Shown: in pieces, positions 7,256 through 14,818 of the stretch
Layout: each line of letters begins with the position of its first letter
How positions within the stretch are numbered: the first letter of the stretch is position 1
Assembly (NCBI GenBank): GCA_049325575.1
Contig: JBMOLK010000037.1
Span: forward strand, 1 to 21,513
Source of the DNA: JBMOLK01 sp049325575
GTDB taxonomy: Bacteria > Bacillota > Clostridia > Acetivibrionales > Acetivibrionaceae
Direction of reading: 5' to 3'
Length of the DNA: 21,513 nucleotides
Translations under genes and position numbers: made by a program
The notes under the pieces: generated by a model
Database searches by the model: none
Told to the model about the DNA's origin: nothing
Seen by the model: only the letters and a program-made list of their open reading frames with translations

Positions 7256-8635
7256 ATGGAGACTTTAAAGTGTGAAGAAATAGTAAAGGCCACAGGGGGG
7301 GTACTGCTGTCAGGGGACATGGATGCGAGTTTTGACAGCATATCCACTGACTCAAGAAAAATTAAGCAGGGAGATTTGTTTATTCCTCTTATAGGTGAAA
7401 AGTTTGACGGCCACCAATACATTGAGAACTCTTTTAAGGAGGGGGCCAAAGGCTGTCTCACACAAAAGAACATAGAGCCTTTAGGGGATAAAATTATAAT
7501 AAAAGTTCAGGATACTTCAAAAGCCTTAAGAGATCTGGCATCCTATTACAGGCAGAAGTTTGATATTCCCTTTGTAGGTATTACAGGAAGTGTGGGAAAG
7601 ACCAGTACCAAAGAAATGGTTTCAAGTGTATTAAGCAAGGGGTTTAATGTACTAAAAACCCAGGGAAATTTTAATAATGAGATTGGAGTACCCCTCACAG
7701 TTTTCGGTCTTGAGAATTCCCATCAGGCTGCTGTGGTTGAAATGGGTATGAGCGGTTTTGGTGAGATAAGCCGTCTTACATCTATAGTGAAGCCGGATAT
7801 AGCAATAATTACAAATATAGGATTAGCCCACATAGAAAAGTTGGGATCTAAAATAAATATTTTAAAAGCAAAAATGGAAATATTAGAGGGCTTAAACAGC
7901 CAAGGTTTGGTAATACTAAATGGTGATGATAATTTGCTATACGGTTTAAAGGGGCTTTTAAAGTTTCGGACGGTGTTCTACGGGTTTGAAGAGGGACTTG
8001 ATTACCAGGCCTACAATGTGAATTCTTTAGGTGAACAGGGTTCTACATTTGAAATTACAATAGGCAATAGAGAATACAAGATACGTGTTCCCGTACCGGG
8101 CATTCATAATGTTTACAATGCTCTTGCCGGTCTTGCGGCAGGTATTGAACTGGGCATACCTGTAGGTAAAATAGTAGAAGGTATCGAGGAGTTTACACCG
8201 GAAAAAATGAGGCTCAATATAATAAATCATAACGGGATAAAAATTATAAATGATGCCTATAATGCAAGTCCACAGTCCATGGAGGCAGCTATCAATGTTT
8301 TAAAGGATATTTCGGGAAATAAAAGGACAATAGCGGTTCTTGGAGATATGCTTGAATTAGGAGATATGTCCTATAAGGCGCATTTTGATGTAGGAAAATT
8401 TGCTGTGGCAAGAGGAGTGGACTATATTGCAGCAGTAGGGGAAAATGGGAGAAATATAGCTCATGGTGCTATAGATGCCGGGGCAGAAGCTTATAAGGTT
8501 TTCCAGTTTAAAGACAATGAAGAAGCGGGTAAATTTTTAAAAGGTTTTGTAAAGACTGATGATGTCCTGCTTGTAAAAGGATCCCGGGGAATGAAGATGG
8601 AGGAAATAGTAAATATGTTGACAACAGGAGCTTAA
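7256..8635 (+). CDS. murF: UDP-N-acetylmuramoyl-tripeptide--D-alanyl-D-alanine ligase MurF
   Basis: MurF attaches D-Ala-D-Ala to complete the UDP-MurNAc-pentapeptide in the cytoplasm. The 459-aa protein has an N-terminal substrate domain containing the DSRKI-x-QGDLFIPL motif. The P-loop GITGSVGKT is at residues 108-116, followed by NFNNEIGVPLT and EMGMSGFGEI, the central motifs of the family. The C-terminal domain contains NDAYNASPQSM and VLGDMLELG. GGAGGA (7241-7246) lies 9 bases before ATG 7256. It sits between murE and mraY, consistent with consecutive steps of one pathway. Confidence 0.97.
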   Translation: METLKCEEIVKATGGVLLSGDMDASFDSISTDSRKIKQGDLFIPLIGEKFDGHQYIENSFKEGAKGCLTQKNIEPLGDKIIIKVQDTSKALRDLASYYRQKFDIPFVGITGSVGKTSTKEMVSSVLSKGFNVLKTQGNFNNEIGVPLTVFGLENSHQAAVVEMGMSGFGEISRLTSIVKPDIAIITNIGLAHIEKLGSKINILKAKMEILEGLNSQGLVILNGDDNLLYGLKGLLKFRTVFYGFEEGLDYQAYNVNSLGEQGSTFEITIGNREYKIRVPVPGIHNVYNALAGLAAGIELGIPVGKIVEGIEEFTPEKMRLNIINHNGIKIINDAYNASPQSMEAAINVLKDISGNKRTIAVLGDMLELGDMSYKAHFDVGKFAVARGVDYIAAVGENGRNIAHGAIDAGAEAYKVFQFKDNEEAGKFLKGFVKTDDVLLVKGSRGMKMEEIVNMLTTGA

Positions 8636-8707
8636 GAGTGTACATTTATTTTGCGTACAACGCAAATTTATTGGATTTGGTTATCCATACTATGGGGGAG
8701 ATAGAAT

Positions 8708-9697
8708 TTGAATTTACCTTTTAACATGTCGATGCACGTTGTAATATTTATTATTAGTTTTATATTTTCACTTGTTTTAGGACCTATATTGATTCCTGTT
8801 CTGACAAGGCTGAAATTTGGCCAGACAGTTCGTGATGACGGACCTAAATCCCACTATAAAAAAACGGGTACTCCTACAATGGGAGGAGTAATTTTCCTGA
8901 TTCCCGTTTTAGTACTGGCAATTTTTTATGCAAGGTATGATACAAGAATCCTGCCCCTTGCTTTTGTTACGCTGGGATTTGGGCTTATTGGTTTTATAGA
9001 CGACTTCATTAAGGTTGTAAAGAAGAGAAAAGACGGACTTTACTGGAATCAGAAAATGTTCGGTCTTTTACTTATAGCCGTTATGTTCTCATTCTACGTT
9101 TCACGTACACAAACCGGAACGGATATTATTATTCCGTTTATAGGAATGGAAAGGACTCTCCCGTTAGGATGGCTTTTTGTACCTTTTTCAATAGTTGTAC
9201 TAATAGCTGCAACAAATTCGGTAAATATAACTGACGGCCTTGATGGCCTGGCTGCAGGAGTAACTCTTATAATAACCGTATTCTTTACAATAGTAGCCAT
9301 GACCCGGAATGAATGGGACTATGTGAAAATATTCTGTTCTATAGTTTCAGGGGGATGTCTGGGGTTTCTGGCTTACAATACGCATCCTGCAAGGGTATTT
9401 ATGGGGGATACAGGTTCATTGGCTTTAGGAGGAGCCGTAGGCTCTATTGCAATAATGATGAAGATGCCTCTAATATTGGTTATAGTAGGCGGTATTTATG
9501 TAGTTGAGGCTTTATCTGTAATGATTCAGGTTTTATCATTTAAGATGACAGGGAAGAGAGTATTCAAAATGGCACCTATACATCACCATTTTGAGCTCTC
9601 GGGATGGAAGGAAGTAAGAGTAGTTTCGGTCTTTTGGACTGCAACCATACTTCTATGTGTTGTAGGCTTACTGGCCTTAAGATTAAAGTTTTATTAG
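8708..9697 (+). CDS. mraY: Phospho-N-acetylmuramoyl-pentapeptide transferase MraY
   Basis: MraY is a polytopic membrane enzyme that moves phospho-MurNAc-pentapeptide onto undecaprenyl phosphate to make lipid I. The protein is 329 aa and highly hydrophobic, consistent with the ten-helix family topology. Conserved residues are the Mg-binding D98-D99 (IDDF), the NITDGLDGLAAG block around D176, FMGDTGSLALGG, and the histidine cluster HHH 292-294 in IHHHFELSGW. TTG 8708 is taken as the start, with GGGGAG (8695-8700) 7 bases upstream. A small 6-bp hairpin (8650-8666) lies in the 72-base gap after murF. murD, often found after mraY, is absent. Confidence 0.96.
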   Translation: MNLPFNMSMHVVIFIISFIFSLVLGPILIPVLTRLKFGQTVRDDGPKSHYKKTGTPTMGGVIFLIPVLVLAIFYARYDTRILPLAFVTLGFGLIGFIDDFIKVVKKRKDGLYWNQKMFGLLLIAVMFSFYVSRTQTGTDIIIPFIGMERTLPLGWLFVPFSIVVLIAATNSVNITDGLDGLAAGVTLIITVFFTIVAMTRNEWDYVKIFCSIVSGGCLGFLAYNTHPARVFMGDTGSLALGGAVGSIAIMMKMPLILVIVGGIYVVEALSVMIQVLSFKMTGKRVFKMAPIHHHFELSGWKEVRVVSVFWTATILLCVVGLLALRLKFY

Positions 9698-9745
9698 TAC
9701 TTTTATTTTTACTTTTAAGGCAATAAGCTTTAGAGGGGGTATATA

Positions 9746-10855
9746 ATGAACTCTAAAAAACCGTTTGACTTTCTCATATTCATGGCAGTTTTAATATTGC
9801 TTTCTTTAGGAACCATAATGGTGTTTAGTTCCGGTGCTCCGCACGCTTACAACTATCTACAAGGAGATACCTACTACTTCCTTAAGAAACAGTTGATGTA
9901 TGCCCCTTTGGGACTTTTTGCAATGTTTGTAACCATGAATATAGACTACAGAAAGCTAGGGAAATGGTCGCCTGTTTTTCTTATATTCAGTATTGTGCTT
10001 CTTGTGCTTGTATGTATCCCCGGAATTGGTAAGGAATTAAATGGTGCAAGACGATGGTTTATTTTTGGCGGATTCAACTTTCAGCCTTCAGAAACCGCCA
10101 AACTGTCTATCATACTTTTCTTCTCATATAGCCTCTCAAAAAGGAAGGATGAGCTTAAGTATTTCTTTAAGGGGTTGGTTCCATATCTGGTTATAATAGG
10201 TTTAGTTGCGCTGTTGCTGCTTTTGGAACCACACCTTAGCGGAACTATCGTAATAGGTATGGTAGCTTGTATAATTCTATTTAGTGCGGGTGCCAGAATT
10301 AAACATTTCATGCTGCTGGCTTTGCCTGCTGTAGCCGGTGTAACAGCTTTGGTATTGACTTCTGAATACAGGATGAAGAGATTGATATCCTTTTTGGATC
10401 CCTGGAAAGACCCCCAGGGGGGAGGATGGCAGGTTGTGCAGTCACTCTATGCCATAGGTTCCGGGGGACTTTTTGGAAGAGGTCTCGGCAAGAGCCTTCA
10501 GAAGTTCCTGTATATACCCGAGCCATATAATGATTTTATTCTGGCTGTATTGGCAGAAGAGCTTGGATTTATAGGTGTGTTGACAGTTCTGCTGCTGTTT
10601 CTGATATTTATCTGGCGCGGTGTCAAGGTTTCCATGAATGCTCCTGATGCCTTCGGAAGTCTGGTAGCTATCGGTATAACTTCACTGATAGCTGTTCAGG
10701 TCATAATAAACGTTGCGGTTGTTACATCATCAATGCCTGTAACGGGAATGCCGCTTCCGTTTTTCAGCTACGGAGGGACATCACTCATTTTTCTTATGAG
10801 CGGTATAGGAGTACTTCTTAATATATCAAAGCACGCTAATTATGAAAGAATTTGA
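9746..10855 (+). CDS. spoVE: SpoVE/FtsW-type SEDS peptidoglycan polymerase
   Basis: This is a polytopic SEDS glycosyltransferase that polymerises lipid II in partnership with a class B PBP. The SpoVD-like protein encoded upstream is the obvious partner. The 369-aa protein shows the family sequence NGARRWFIFGGFNFQPSE, the loop FLDPWKDPQGGGWQVVQS, the EPYNDFILAVLAEELGF block, and the C-terminal PFFSYGGTSL signature. Location between mraY and murG is the classic spoVE/ftsW position. Whether it serves vegetative division (FtsW), the spore cortex (SpoVE) or both cannot be told from sequence. ATG 9746 has GAGGGGG (9733-9739) 6 bases upstream. Confidence 0.93.
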   Translation: MNSKKPFDFLIFMAVLILLSLGTIMVFSSGAPHAYNYLQGDTYYFLKKQLMYAPLGLFAMFVTMNIDYRKLGKWSPVFLIFSIVLLVLVCIPGIGKELNGARRWFIFGGFNFQPSETAKLSIILFFSYSLSKRKDELKYFFKGLVPYLVIIGLVALLLLLEPHLSGTIVIGMVACIILFSAGARIKHFMLLALPAVAGVTALVLTSEYRMKRLISFLDPWKDPQGGGWQVVQSLYAIGSGGLFGRGLGKSLQKFLYIPEPYNDFILAVLAEELGFIGVLTVLLLFLIFIWRGVKVSMNAPDAFGSLVAIGITSLIAVQVIINVAVVTSSMPVTGMPLPFFSYGGTSLIFLMSGIGVLLNISKHANYERI

Positions 10856-10867
10856 GGTGAATAGATT

Positions 10868-11977
10868 TTGAAGGTACTAATAAGCGGGGGAGGAACTGCC
10901 GGGCATATTAACCCGGGGCTCGCTATTGCCAAACATATAATGAAAATGGACCCGCAGTGTGAGATCCTATTTGTTGGGACCGAGAGAGGTCTTGAAACCA
11001 AACTGGTTCCAAGAGAAAATTTCAAGCTTGAACTTATCAGGGTAAGGGGATTTAGAAGAAAGCTTTCACTAGATACGCTGCTTTCTATTAAGGAGTTGTT
11101 TGTGGGACTTTTGGAGGCAAGAAAGGTTATTAAAAGTTTTAAGCCGGATATTGTAATAGGCACAGGCGGATATGTTTGTGGTCCTGTGGTATTTAATGCT
11201 TCGAAAATGAAGATTCCAACATTGATTCACGAGCAAAATGCTTTTCCCGGTGTGACAAACAGGATATTGTCAAAGTTTGTTAACAGGGTGGCTATAAGCT
11301 TTAAAGAATCCACCAGGTTTTTTAAAGGCGGAAAGAAAATAGTATTTACCGGCAATCCAATAAGAAATGAAATGCTTGAGGTGGATAGGGAAAGTGCAAG
11401 AAGAAAACTTGGGATACCTAAGGATAAACCTCTGGTAGTTATATTTGGGGGAAGCAGGGGGGCCCAGACCGTCAATGAGGCTGTTTCAGAGCTTATTAAA
11501 AAGCATGGAAAGGATGACAAGTTTCACCTGATATTTGCAACAGGAGAAGCCCTATACGAGAAAATAACCAGGAATATAGGGGATATTAAGTCCCCAAATA
11601 TAAATGTGGTACCCTATATCTATGACATGAGCAATGTAATGGCTGCAGCAGACCTTGTAGTGTCCAGAGCGGGAGCAATAACTATAAGTGAACTGACAGC
11701 ATTAGGTGTTCCCTCTATATTGATTCCATCACCATATGTAACAGCAAATCACCAGGAACATAATGCAAGGGCCTTAGAGGAGCAGGGAGCAGCGGTAGTA
11801 ATCCTGGAAAAAGATTTGAATTCTGATATATTATTTGATAAAATAATAAGCTTGATTGGTGATAAAGAGGGGCTTGCCAAAATGGCAAGGAATGCAAAGC
11901 GGATGGGTATAACCAATGCTGTTGAAAAGATTTATGTAATGGTAAAAGAAATAATGGAGAATAAGAATTCTCATTAA
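10868..11977 (+). CDS. murG: UDP-N-acetylglucosamine--lipid I GlcNAc transferase MurG
   Basis: MurG is a peripheral membrane GT-B glycosyltransferase that converts lipid I to lipid II. The N-terminal glycine-rich loop GGGTAGH is at residues 7-13. GTGGYVCGPVV, HEQNAFPGVTNR and FTGNPIR follow. The nucleotide-sugar domain has GGSRGAQTVNE, then SRAGAITISELTALGVPSI and a PYVTANHQEHNA loop. The 369-aa length is usual. The start is TTG 10868, with GAGGTGA (10854-10860) 7 bases upstream and overlapping the spoVE stop, so translation is likely coupled. The dcw operon transcript ends just after this gene at a strong terminator. Confidence 0.97.
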   Translation: MKVLISGGGTAGHINPGLAIAKHIMKMDPQCEILFVGTERGLETKLVPRENFKLELIRVRGFRRKLSLDTLLSIKELFVGLLEARKVIKSFKPDIVIGTGGYVCGPVVFNASKMKIPTLIHEQNAFPGVTNRILSKFVNRVAISFKESTRFFKGGKKIVFTGNPIRNEMLEVDRESARRKLGIPKDKPLVVIFGGSRGAQTVNEAVSELIKKHGKDDKFHLIFATGEALYEKITRNIGDIKSPNINVVPYIYDMSNVMAAADLVVSRAGAITISELTALGVPSILIPSPYVTANHQEHNARALEEQGAAVVILEKDLNSDILFDKIISLIGDKEGLAKMARNAKRMGITNAVEKIYVMVKEIMENKNSH

Positions 11978-12004
11978 AAGGGGGTCCTAAAGGGTCTCCT
12001 TTTT
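11976..12004 (+). terminator. Strong terminator after murG, end of dcw operon
   Basis: A 12-bp stem (11976-11987 with 11992-12003, several G-U pairs, loop TAAA) overlaps the last bases of the murG stop codon and ends in a T-tract. It separates murG from the murA remnant, which therefore needs its own promoter. Confidence 0.85.
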
Positions 12005-12028
12005 GCTATAAACGATAAAGGAACACTT

Positions 12029-12056
12029 TTGTAAACCCAGCATAAAATAATAATAT
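12029..12056 (+). promoter_or_regulatory. Possible promoter upstream of murA remnant
   Basis: TTGTAA (12029-12034) and TAATAT (12051-12056) are separated by 16 bases. The pair lies after the murG terminator and about 70 bases before the murA start. The match is moderate and the region is AT-rich, so this is tentative. Confidence 0.35.
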
Positions 12057-12126
12057 ATACCAGAGATATATAAGCTAAAAATTATTGTTAGGGGTTAACC
12101 ACCGAGTATTACGGAGGTGCTTGATT

Positions 12127-12495
12127 ATGAGCAAACTGATTGTGACAGGTGGGCAGAAGTTAAAAGGAGAAATAGTTGTTGAAGGTTCGAAGAACGCTGT
12201 TCTGCCCATATTAGCAGCTACTGTCTTAAACGATGGAATAAGTGTTATTAATAATTGTCCAAGATTACGAGATGTAGAAATAATGCTTGAGATTTTAAGG
12301 AAAATAGGGTGTAAGGTGAGCTTTGAAGGAGATACAGTAACGGTAGATTCTTCAACTATAAATACCACCGAAATTCCCGAAGATCTCGCAGTAGAAATGA
12401 GGTCTTCAATTATTTTTATGGGCCCGATTTTGTCAAGGTTTAAAAAAGTGACTATAAGCTACCCGGGTGAGTGTGAAACACTATGGGCACATTAA
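12127..12495 (+). pseudogene. murA: 5' fragment of murA (UDP-GlcNAc enolpyruvyl transferase), truncated
   Basis: Intact MurA (about 420 aa) catalyses the first committed step of peptidoglycan synthesis. Only 122 codons remain. They are clearly MurA: the N-terminal GGQKL-x-G, the substrate-binding lysine motif EGSKNAVLPI (K22), MRSSI at 91-95, and the catalytic-loop region SYPGEC with Cys116. The family motif there is PGGC, so the glycine before Cys is Glu. Similarity stops right after this Cys. Six unrelated residues and a stop follow, then a convergent gene begins 8 bases on. ATG 12127 is the start (GGAGGT 12113-12118), not the earlier in-frame ATG 12085. Two thirds of both lobes are missing, so it cannot be a working enzyme. 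A functional murA must lie elsewhere if the assembly is right. Confidence 0.85.
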
Positions 12496-12503
12496 TGTAA
12501 GTA

Positions 12504-13124
12504 CTATATGATTCGTGCAGCCACTCGAAGAAGTGAACCATCTGCTTTTATCTTTAGCGGGAATGCTATAACTTCAAAACTCTCTTCTTTAAGGAGCTTT
12601 TCTACATTGGTCAGGTTCTCAATTATAAGAATATTGTGTTCAAAAAGGAGCTTATGTATGTCAAAGGGGTACTTATCTGGAGATGGAGAATCCATTCCCA
12701 GGATTTTAATCTTTCTATTTGCTAAGTACCGGGCAAACTCCATGTCTATAACAGGAATTTCACTAAAGTACTCTTTTGTACCGAATTTTTTATCCTGACC
12801 GGTACATAGCAGCAGGATAGAATTTTCAATTACCTTTTTCTCATACTCCTTCTTCATTTTTATAATAGGTTCATTTCTTACGTCCAAAACACAGCCATTT
12901 CCGATAAAGCTCTCAAGAGGCAGATCACAGACATATTTATTTGACTTTGTAAGATGCATTGGGGTATCCAAATGAGTTCCTGAATGCATACTTATCTCCA
13001 GTCTATGATTGTTATACCCGTCGGCATCCAATTGTTTTGTCTGATAGAGCCGGGTTTCTTCATCCCCCGGATATACGGGCTGAAAGTCTTCTATTGTATG
13101 AGTTAGATCAATTAGTCTTGTCAT
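12504..13124 (-). CDS. Cyclase / kynurenine formamidase-like metal hydrolase
   Basis: This is a member of the cyclase family (Pfam PF04199), which includes KynB-type arylformamidases and other Zn/Mn-dependent amide or lactone hydrolases. The 206-aa length is normal for this family. The defining metal-binding motif HSGTHLDTPMH is at residues 47-57. The N-terminus LIDLTHTIEDFQPVYPGD and the mid-protein GMDSPSPD segment are also typical. No tryptophan-degradation genes are nearby, so the substrate is unknown. The start codon overlaps the stop of the upstream DUF486 remnant (ATGA), and GGGAG lies 8 bases before it, so the two are cotranscribed. Its 3' end abuts the murA break within 8 bases, which makes this gene the centre of a rearranged segment. 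Confidence 0.85.
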   Translation of the reverse strand: MTRLIDLTHTIEDFQPVYPGDEETRLYQTKQLDADGYNNHRLEISMHSGTHLDTPMHLTKSNKYVCDLPLESFIGNGCVLDVRNEPIIKMKKEYEKKVIENSILLLCTGQDKKFGTKEYFSEIPVIDMEFARYLANRKIKILGMDSPSPDKYPFDIHKLLFEHNILIIENLTNVEKLLKEESFEVIAFPLKIKADGSLLRVAARII

Positions 13125-13384
13125 GGCTGTACTCCCTGGTTTTTATAATTATATATAAGGTCCAGAGTTATAACCTCCTGGATAATCTTTAACTGTGTTG
13201 GTGTAAAATATTTCACACCTATACGGTTTGCAGGAACCTGAAAGCAGTATTCAAAAAAAGCAATAAGCCAGCTTATTACTATAATCAAAAAAAGAGGAGC
13301 CGAACTGTCCTTATATTTTAGATGACCATACCATGCAAAGGTCATAAATACATTTGAAATAATCAAAAGAATAATTGTCCACAT
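13121..13384 (-). pseudogene. DUF486 (DMT-family) small membrane protein, C-terminally truncated
   Basis: The first 73 or so residues match the DUF486 membrane protein family: an N-terminal helix ending in NVFMTFAWYGHLK, a second helix with SWLIAFFEY, then the invariant FQVPANRIG and the segment QLKIIQEVITL. Family members are usually about 110 aa and continue with a further hydrophobic helix. Here VITL is followed by about 13 unrelated polar residues and a stop, so the last helix is lost. The 3' end overlaps the cyclase start by 4 bases. The ribosome binding site is weak (AAAGG, about 12 bases away). No promoter fits between it and the tRNA terminator 28 bases upstream, so it probably relies on read-through. 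Its biochemical function is unknown. Confidence 0.7.
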
Positions 13385-13413
13385 ACCTAAATCAGCCTTT
13401 AGAAATTAGTATT

Positions 13414-13439
13414 AAAAAACCACCGATTTCTCGATGGTT
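13414..13439 (-). terminator. Rho-independent terminator after tRNA-Leu (reverse strand)
   Basis: On the reverse strand AACCATCGA pairs with TCGGTGGTT (13431-13439 with 13418-13426, one G-U) around a GAAA loop, followed by six T. It starts 4 bases after the tRNA CCA end. Confidence 0.9.
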
Positions 13440-13443
13440 AGTT

Positions 13444-13526
13444 TGGTGCGAAGAGTGGGACTTGAACCCACACGGTTGCCCACACGCCCCTCAAACGTGC
13501 GCGTCTGCCAGTTCCGCCATCCTCGC
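13444..13526 (-). tRNA. tRNA-Leu (anticodon GAG), CCA encoded
   Basis: The reverse strand folds as a cloverleaf. The acceptor arm is GCGAGGA with TCTTCGC. The D-arm is GCG/CGC, and the anticodon stem CACGT/GCGTG encloses loop TTGAGGG, giving anticodon GAG (reads CUU/CUC). There is an 11-base extra arm as in class II tRNAs. The T-arm is GTGGG/CCCAC with loop TTCAAGT, followed by A73 and an encoded CCA. It has its own consensus promoter and terminator. Confidence 0.96.
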
Positions 13527-13608
13527 ATATAATAAAACAGTATACACTTTTGATGAAACAATAACCTCAAAGGGTACTAATCAGAGGTTTCTTGAATCAG
13601 CATAATAA

Positions 13609-13637
13609 ATTATACTAGCATATTATTTATGTGTCAA
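13609..13637 (-). promoter_or_regulatory. Consensus sigma-A promoter for tRNA-Leu
   Basis: On the reverse strand TTGACA (13637-13632) and TATAAT (13614-13609) are separated by exactly 17 bases, a perfect consensus. The predicted start is about 75 bases before the mature tRNA 5' end. The leader contains an AACCTC/GAGGTT hairpin around 13563-13589. Confidence 0.9.
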
Positions 13638-13672
13638 TAGTTTTTTTGATAAAATTTATGGAAATATTAAAG

Positions 13673-13701
13673 TTGAAAAAATAAAAAACTACTGCTAGAA
13701 T
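13673..13701 (+). promoter_or_regulatory. Probable sigma-A promoter for cobO
   Basis: TTGAAA (13673-13678), a 17-base spacer and TAGAAT (13696-13701) lie 35 bases before the cobO start. It is back to back with the reverse-strand tRNA promoter. Confidence 0.75.
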
Positions 13702-13736
13702 ATAGTGAAAATAACTTTAAGAAAAGTGGGAGTAAA

Positions 13737-14267
13737 ATGGAAAAAGGTTTAATTCAGGTTTATACAGGAGACGGAAAAGGTAAGACAACTGCTGCTGTAG
13801 GGCAAGGGATAAGAGCCTTGGGGCGGGGGAACACGGTTTATATGGTGCAGTTTTTAAAGAGCCAGGATACTGGGGAGCTTTTTACATTAAAAAAGCTTGA
13901 ACCTGGCTTTAAGGTCTTTAGATTTGAAAAGAAACGCGGCTTTATTTGGAACCTAAGTGAAGAAGAGAAGAGGGAGCTAAAGGAGGAAATTAGAGAAGCA
14001 TTCGATTTTGTAAAAATGACTCTTAAAAGTAATGAATGCGACCTCTTGATACTGGATGAAATAATGGCGGTTATGAGTAATAAACTGCTTGATGTTAGTG
14101 ATGTTATCAGTGTTCTAAAAAACAAGCCTTCAAAGGTGGAAATAATTCTTACGGGTAGAAATGCTCCGAAGGATATACTGGATTTAGCCGACTATGTTTC
14201 AGAAGTTGTCTTAAGAAAGCACCCATTTGAGAAGGGCGTAGGGGCCAGGGAAGGAATTGAGTATTAA
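13737..14267 (+). CDS. cobO: Corrinoid (cob(I)yrinic acid a,c-diamide) adenosyltransferase
   Basis: This enzyme of the CobA/CobO/BtuR family transfers the adenosyl group of ATP to the cobalt of corrinoids, forming the coenzyme B12 upper ligand in the cytoplasm. The 176-aa length is typical. The unusual P-loop GDGKGKTTA is at residues 11-19, followed by GQGIRALGRG. A Walker-B-like LLILDEIMAVM lies in the middle, and LTGRNAPKDILDLADYVSE, characteristic of the family, near the C-terminus. It has its own promoter and GTGGGAG (13726-13732) before ATG 13737. It stands alone, with no cobalamin operon and no B12 riboswitch in its leader. A convergent terminator follows. Confidence 0.94.
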   Translation: MEKGLIQVYTGDGKGKTTAAVGQGIRALGRGNTVYMVQFLKSQDTGELFTLKKLEPGFKVFRFEKKRGFIWNLSEEEKRELKEEIREAFDFVKMTLKSNECDLLILDEIMAVMSNKLLDVSDVISVLKNKPSKVEIILTGRNAPKDILDLADYVSEVVLRKHPFEKGVGAREGIEY

Positions 14268-14292
14268 TAAGGAATAAATATACTTAATAAGA

Positions 14293-14311
14293 AAGCCGGC
14301 AAGGCCGGCTT
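14293..14311. terminator. Shared hairpin terminator between convergent cobO and ACT gene
   Basis: AAGCCGGC (14293-14300) and GCCGGCTT (14304-14311) form a very stable 8-bp stem. It begins immediately after the reverse-strand ACT gene stop, where TTCTTATT follows, and lies 26 bases after the cobO stop. The T-tract is better on the reverse strand. Confidence 0.7.
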
Positions 14312-14785
14312 CTACTCTATTGCGAACTCCTTTTTAATTGAAGAGACAACCTTATCTACATCCTTTTCGTGAATAAGATAGGATATATCTACTTCAGATG
14401 TGGTAACAAGTTTGATCTCAATGCTTTCATTTGCAAGAATAGTAAAGAGTCTTGCAGCTACTCCGGGAATTTTTTTCATTTCTTCACCGAATACAGACAC
14501 TTTAGTGTTGTAAGCGTCCACTTCTATAACCAATTCATGTACTGTTTCCTTATACTTGTTAAGTGCAGTTATGGCTTTAACCAGGTCTTCCGACGGAAGA
14601 CTGAATGATATGTTTACATTTCCTCTATATGGAGGAACTTTACTAACCATATCAATATTAATGTTTTCACTTGCTATAGAAGTAAATATGTCGGAAATTA
14701 ACTTTATGTCGTCAGGAAGATTATCCAGCGTTATTAAAGCAACATTGTAGGAAACGTCAATATTTGTAACCGGTTTTGGGGACAT
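14312..14785 (-). CDS. Free-standing double ACT-domain protein
   Basis: The protein consists of two ACT domains, at about residues 13-80 and 94-157, resembling the C-terminal regulatory half of aspartokinase (motifs NINIDMVSK and IPGVAARLFTILANESIEIKLVTTSE). No kinase domain is present. ACT domains bind amino acids and regulate amino acid enzymes. Location directly downstream of dapB (33-base gap) suggests sensing of lysine, threonine or DAP-pathway intermediates, or acting as a regulatory subunit for an aspartokinase encoded elsewhere; this is inference. ATG 14785 is chosen because AGGAGGTG (14801-14794) is 8 bases upstream. The in-frame TTG at 14791 would leave only 2 bases. A hairpin terminator follows the stop. 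Confidence 0.85.
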   Translation of the reverse strand: MSPKPVTNIDVSYNVALITLDNLPDDIKLISDIFTSIASENINIDMVSKVPPYRGNVNISFSLPSEDLVKAITALNKYKETVHELVIEVDAYNTKVSVFGEEMKKIPGVAARLFTILANESIEIKLVTTSEVDISYLIHEKDVDKVVSSIKKEFAIE

Positions 14786-14818
14786 ATCCAAAACACCTCC
14801 TATTCGAAGTTTAAACGC

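Noticed and set aside
12480..12503. Simple frameshift in murA
   Set aside because: No MurA-like sequence continues in any frame after residue 116; the downstream bases encode the opposite-strand cyclase.
13375..13605. Forward 76-codon open frame over the tRNA region
   Set aside because: It lies antisense to tRNA-Leu and its terminator; the frame with WDLNPHGCPH is the familiar spurious translation of a tRNA antisense strand.
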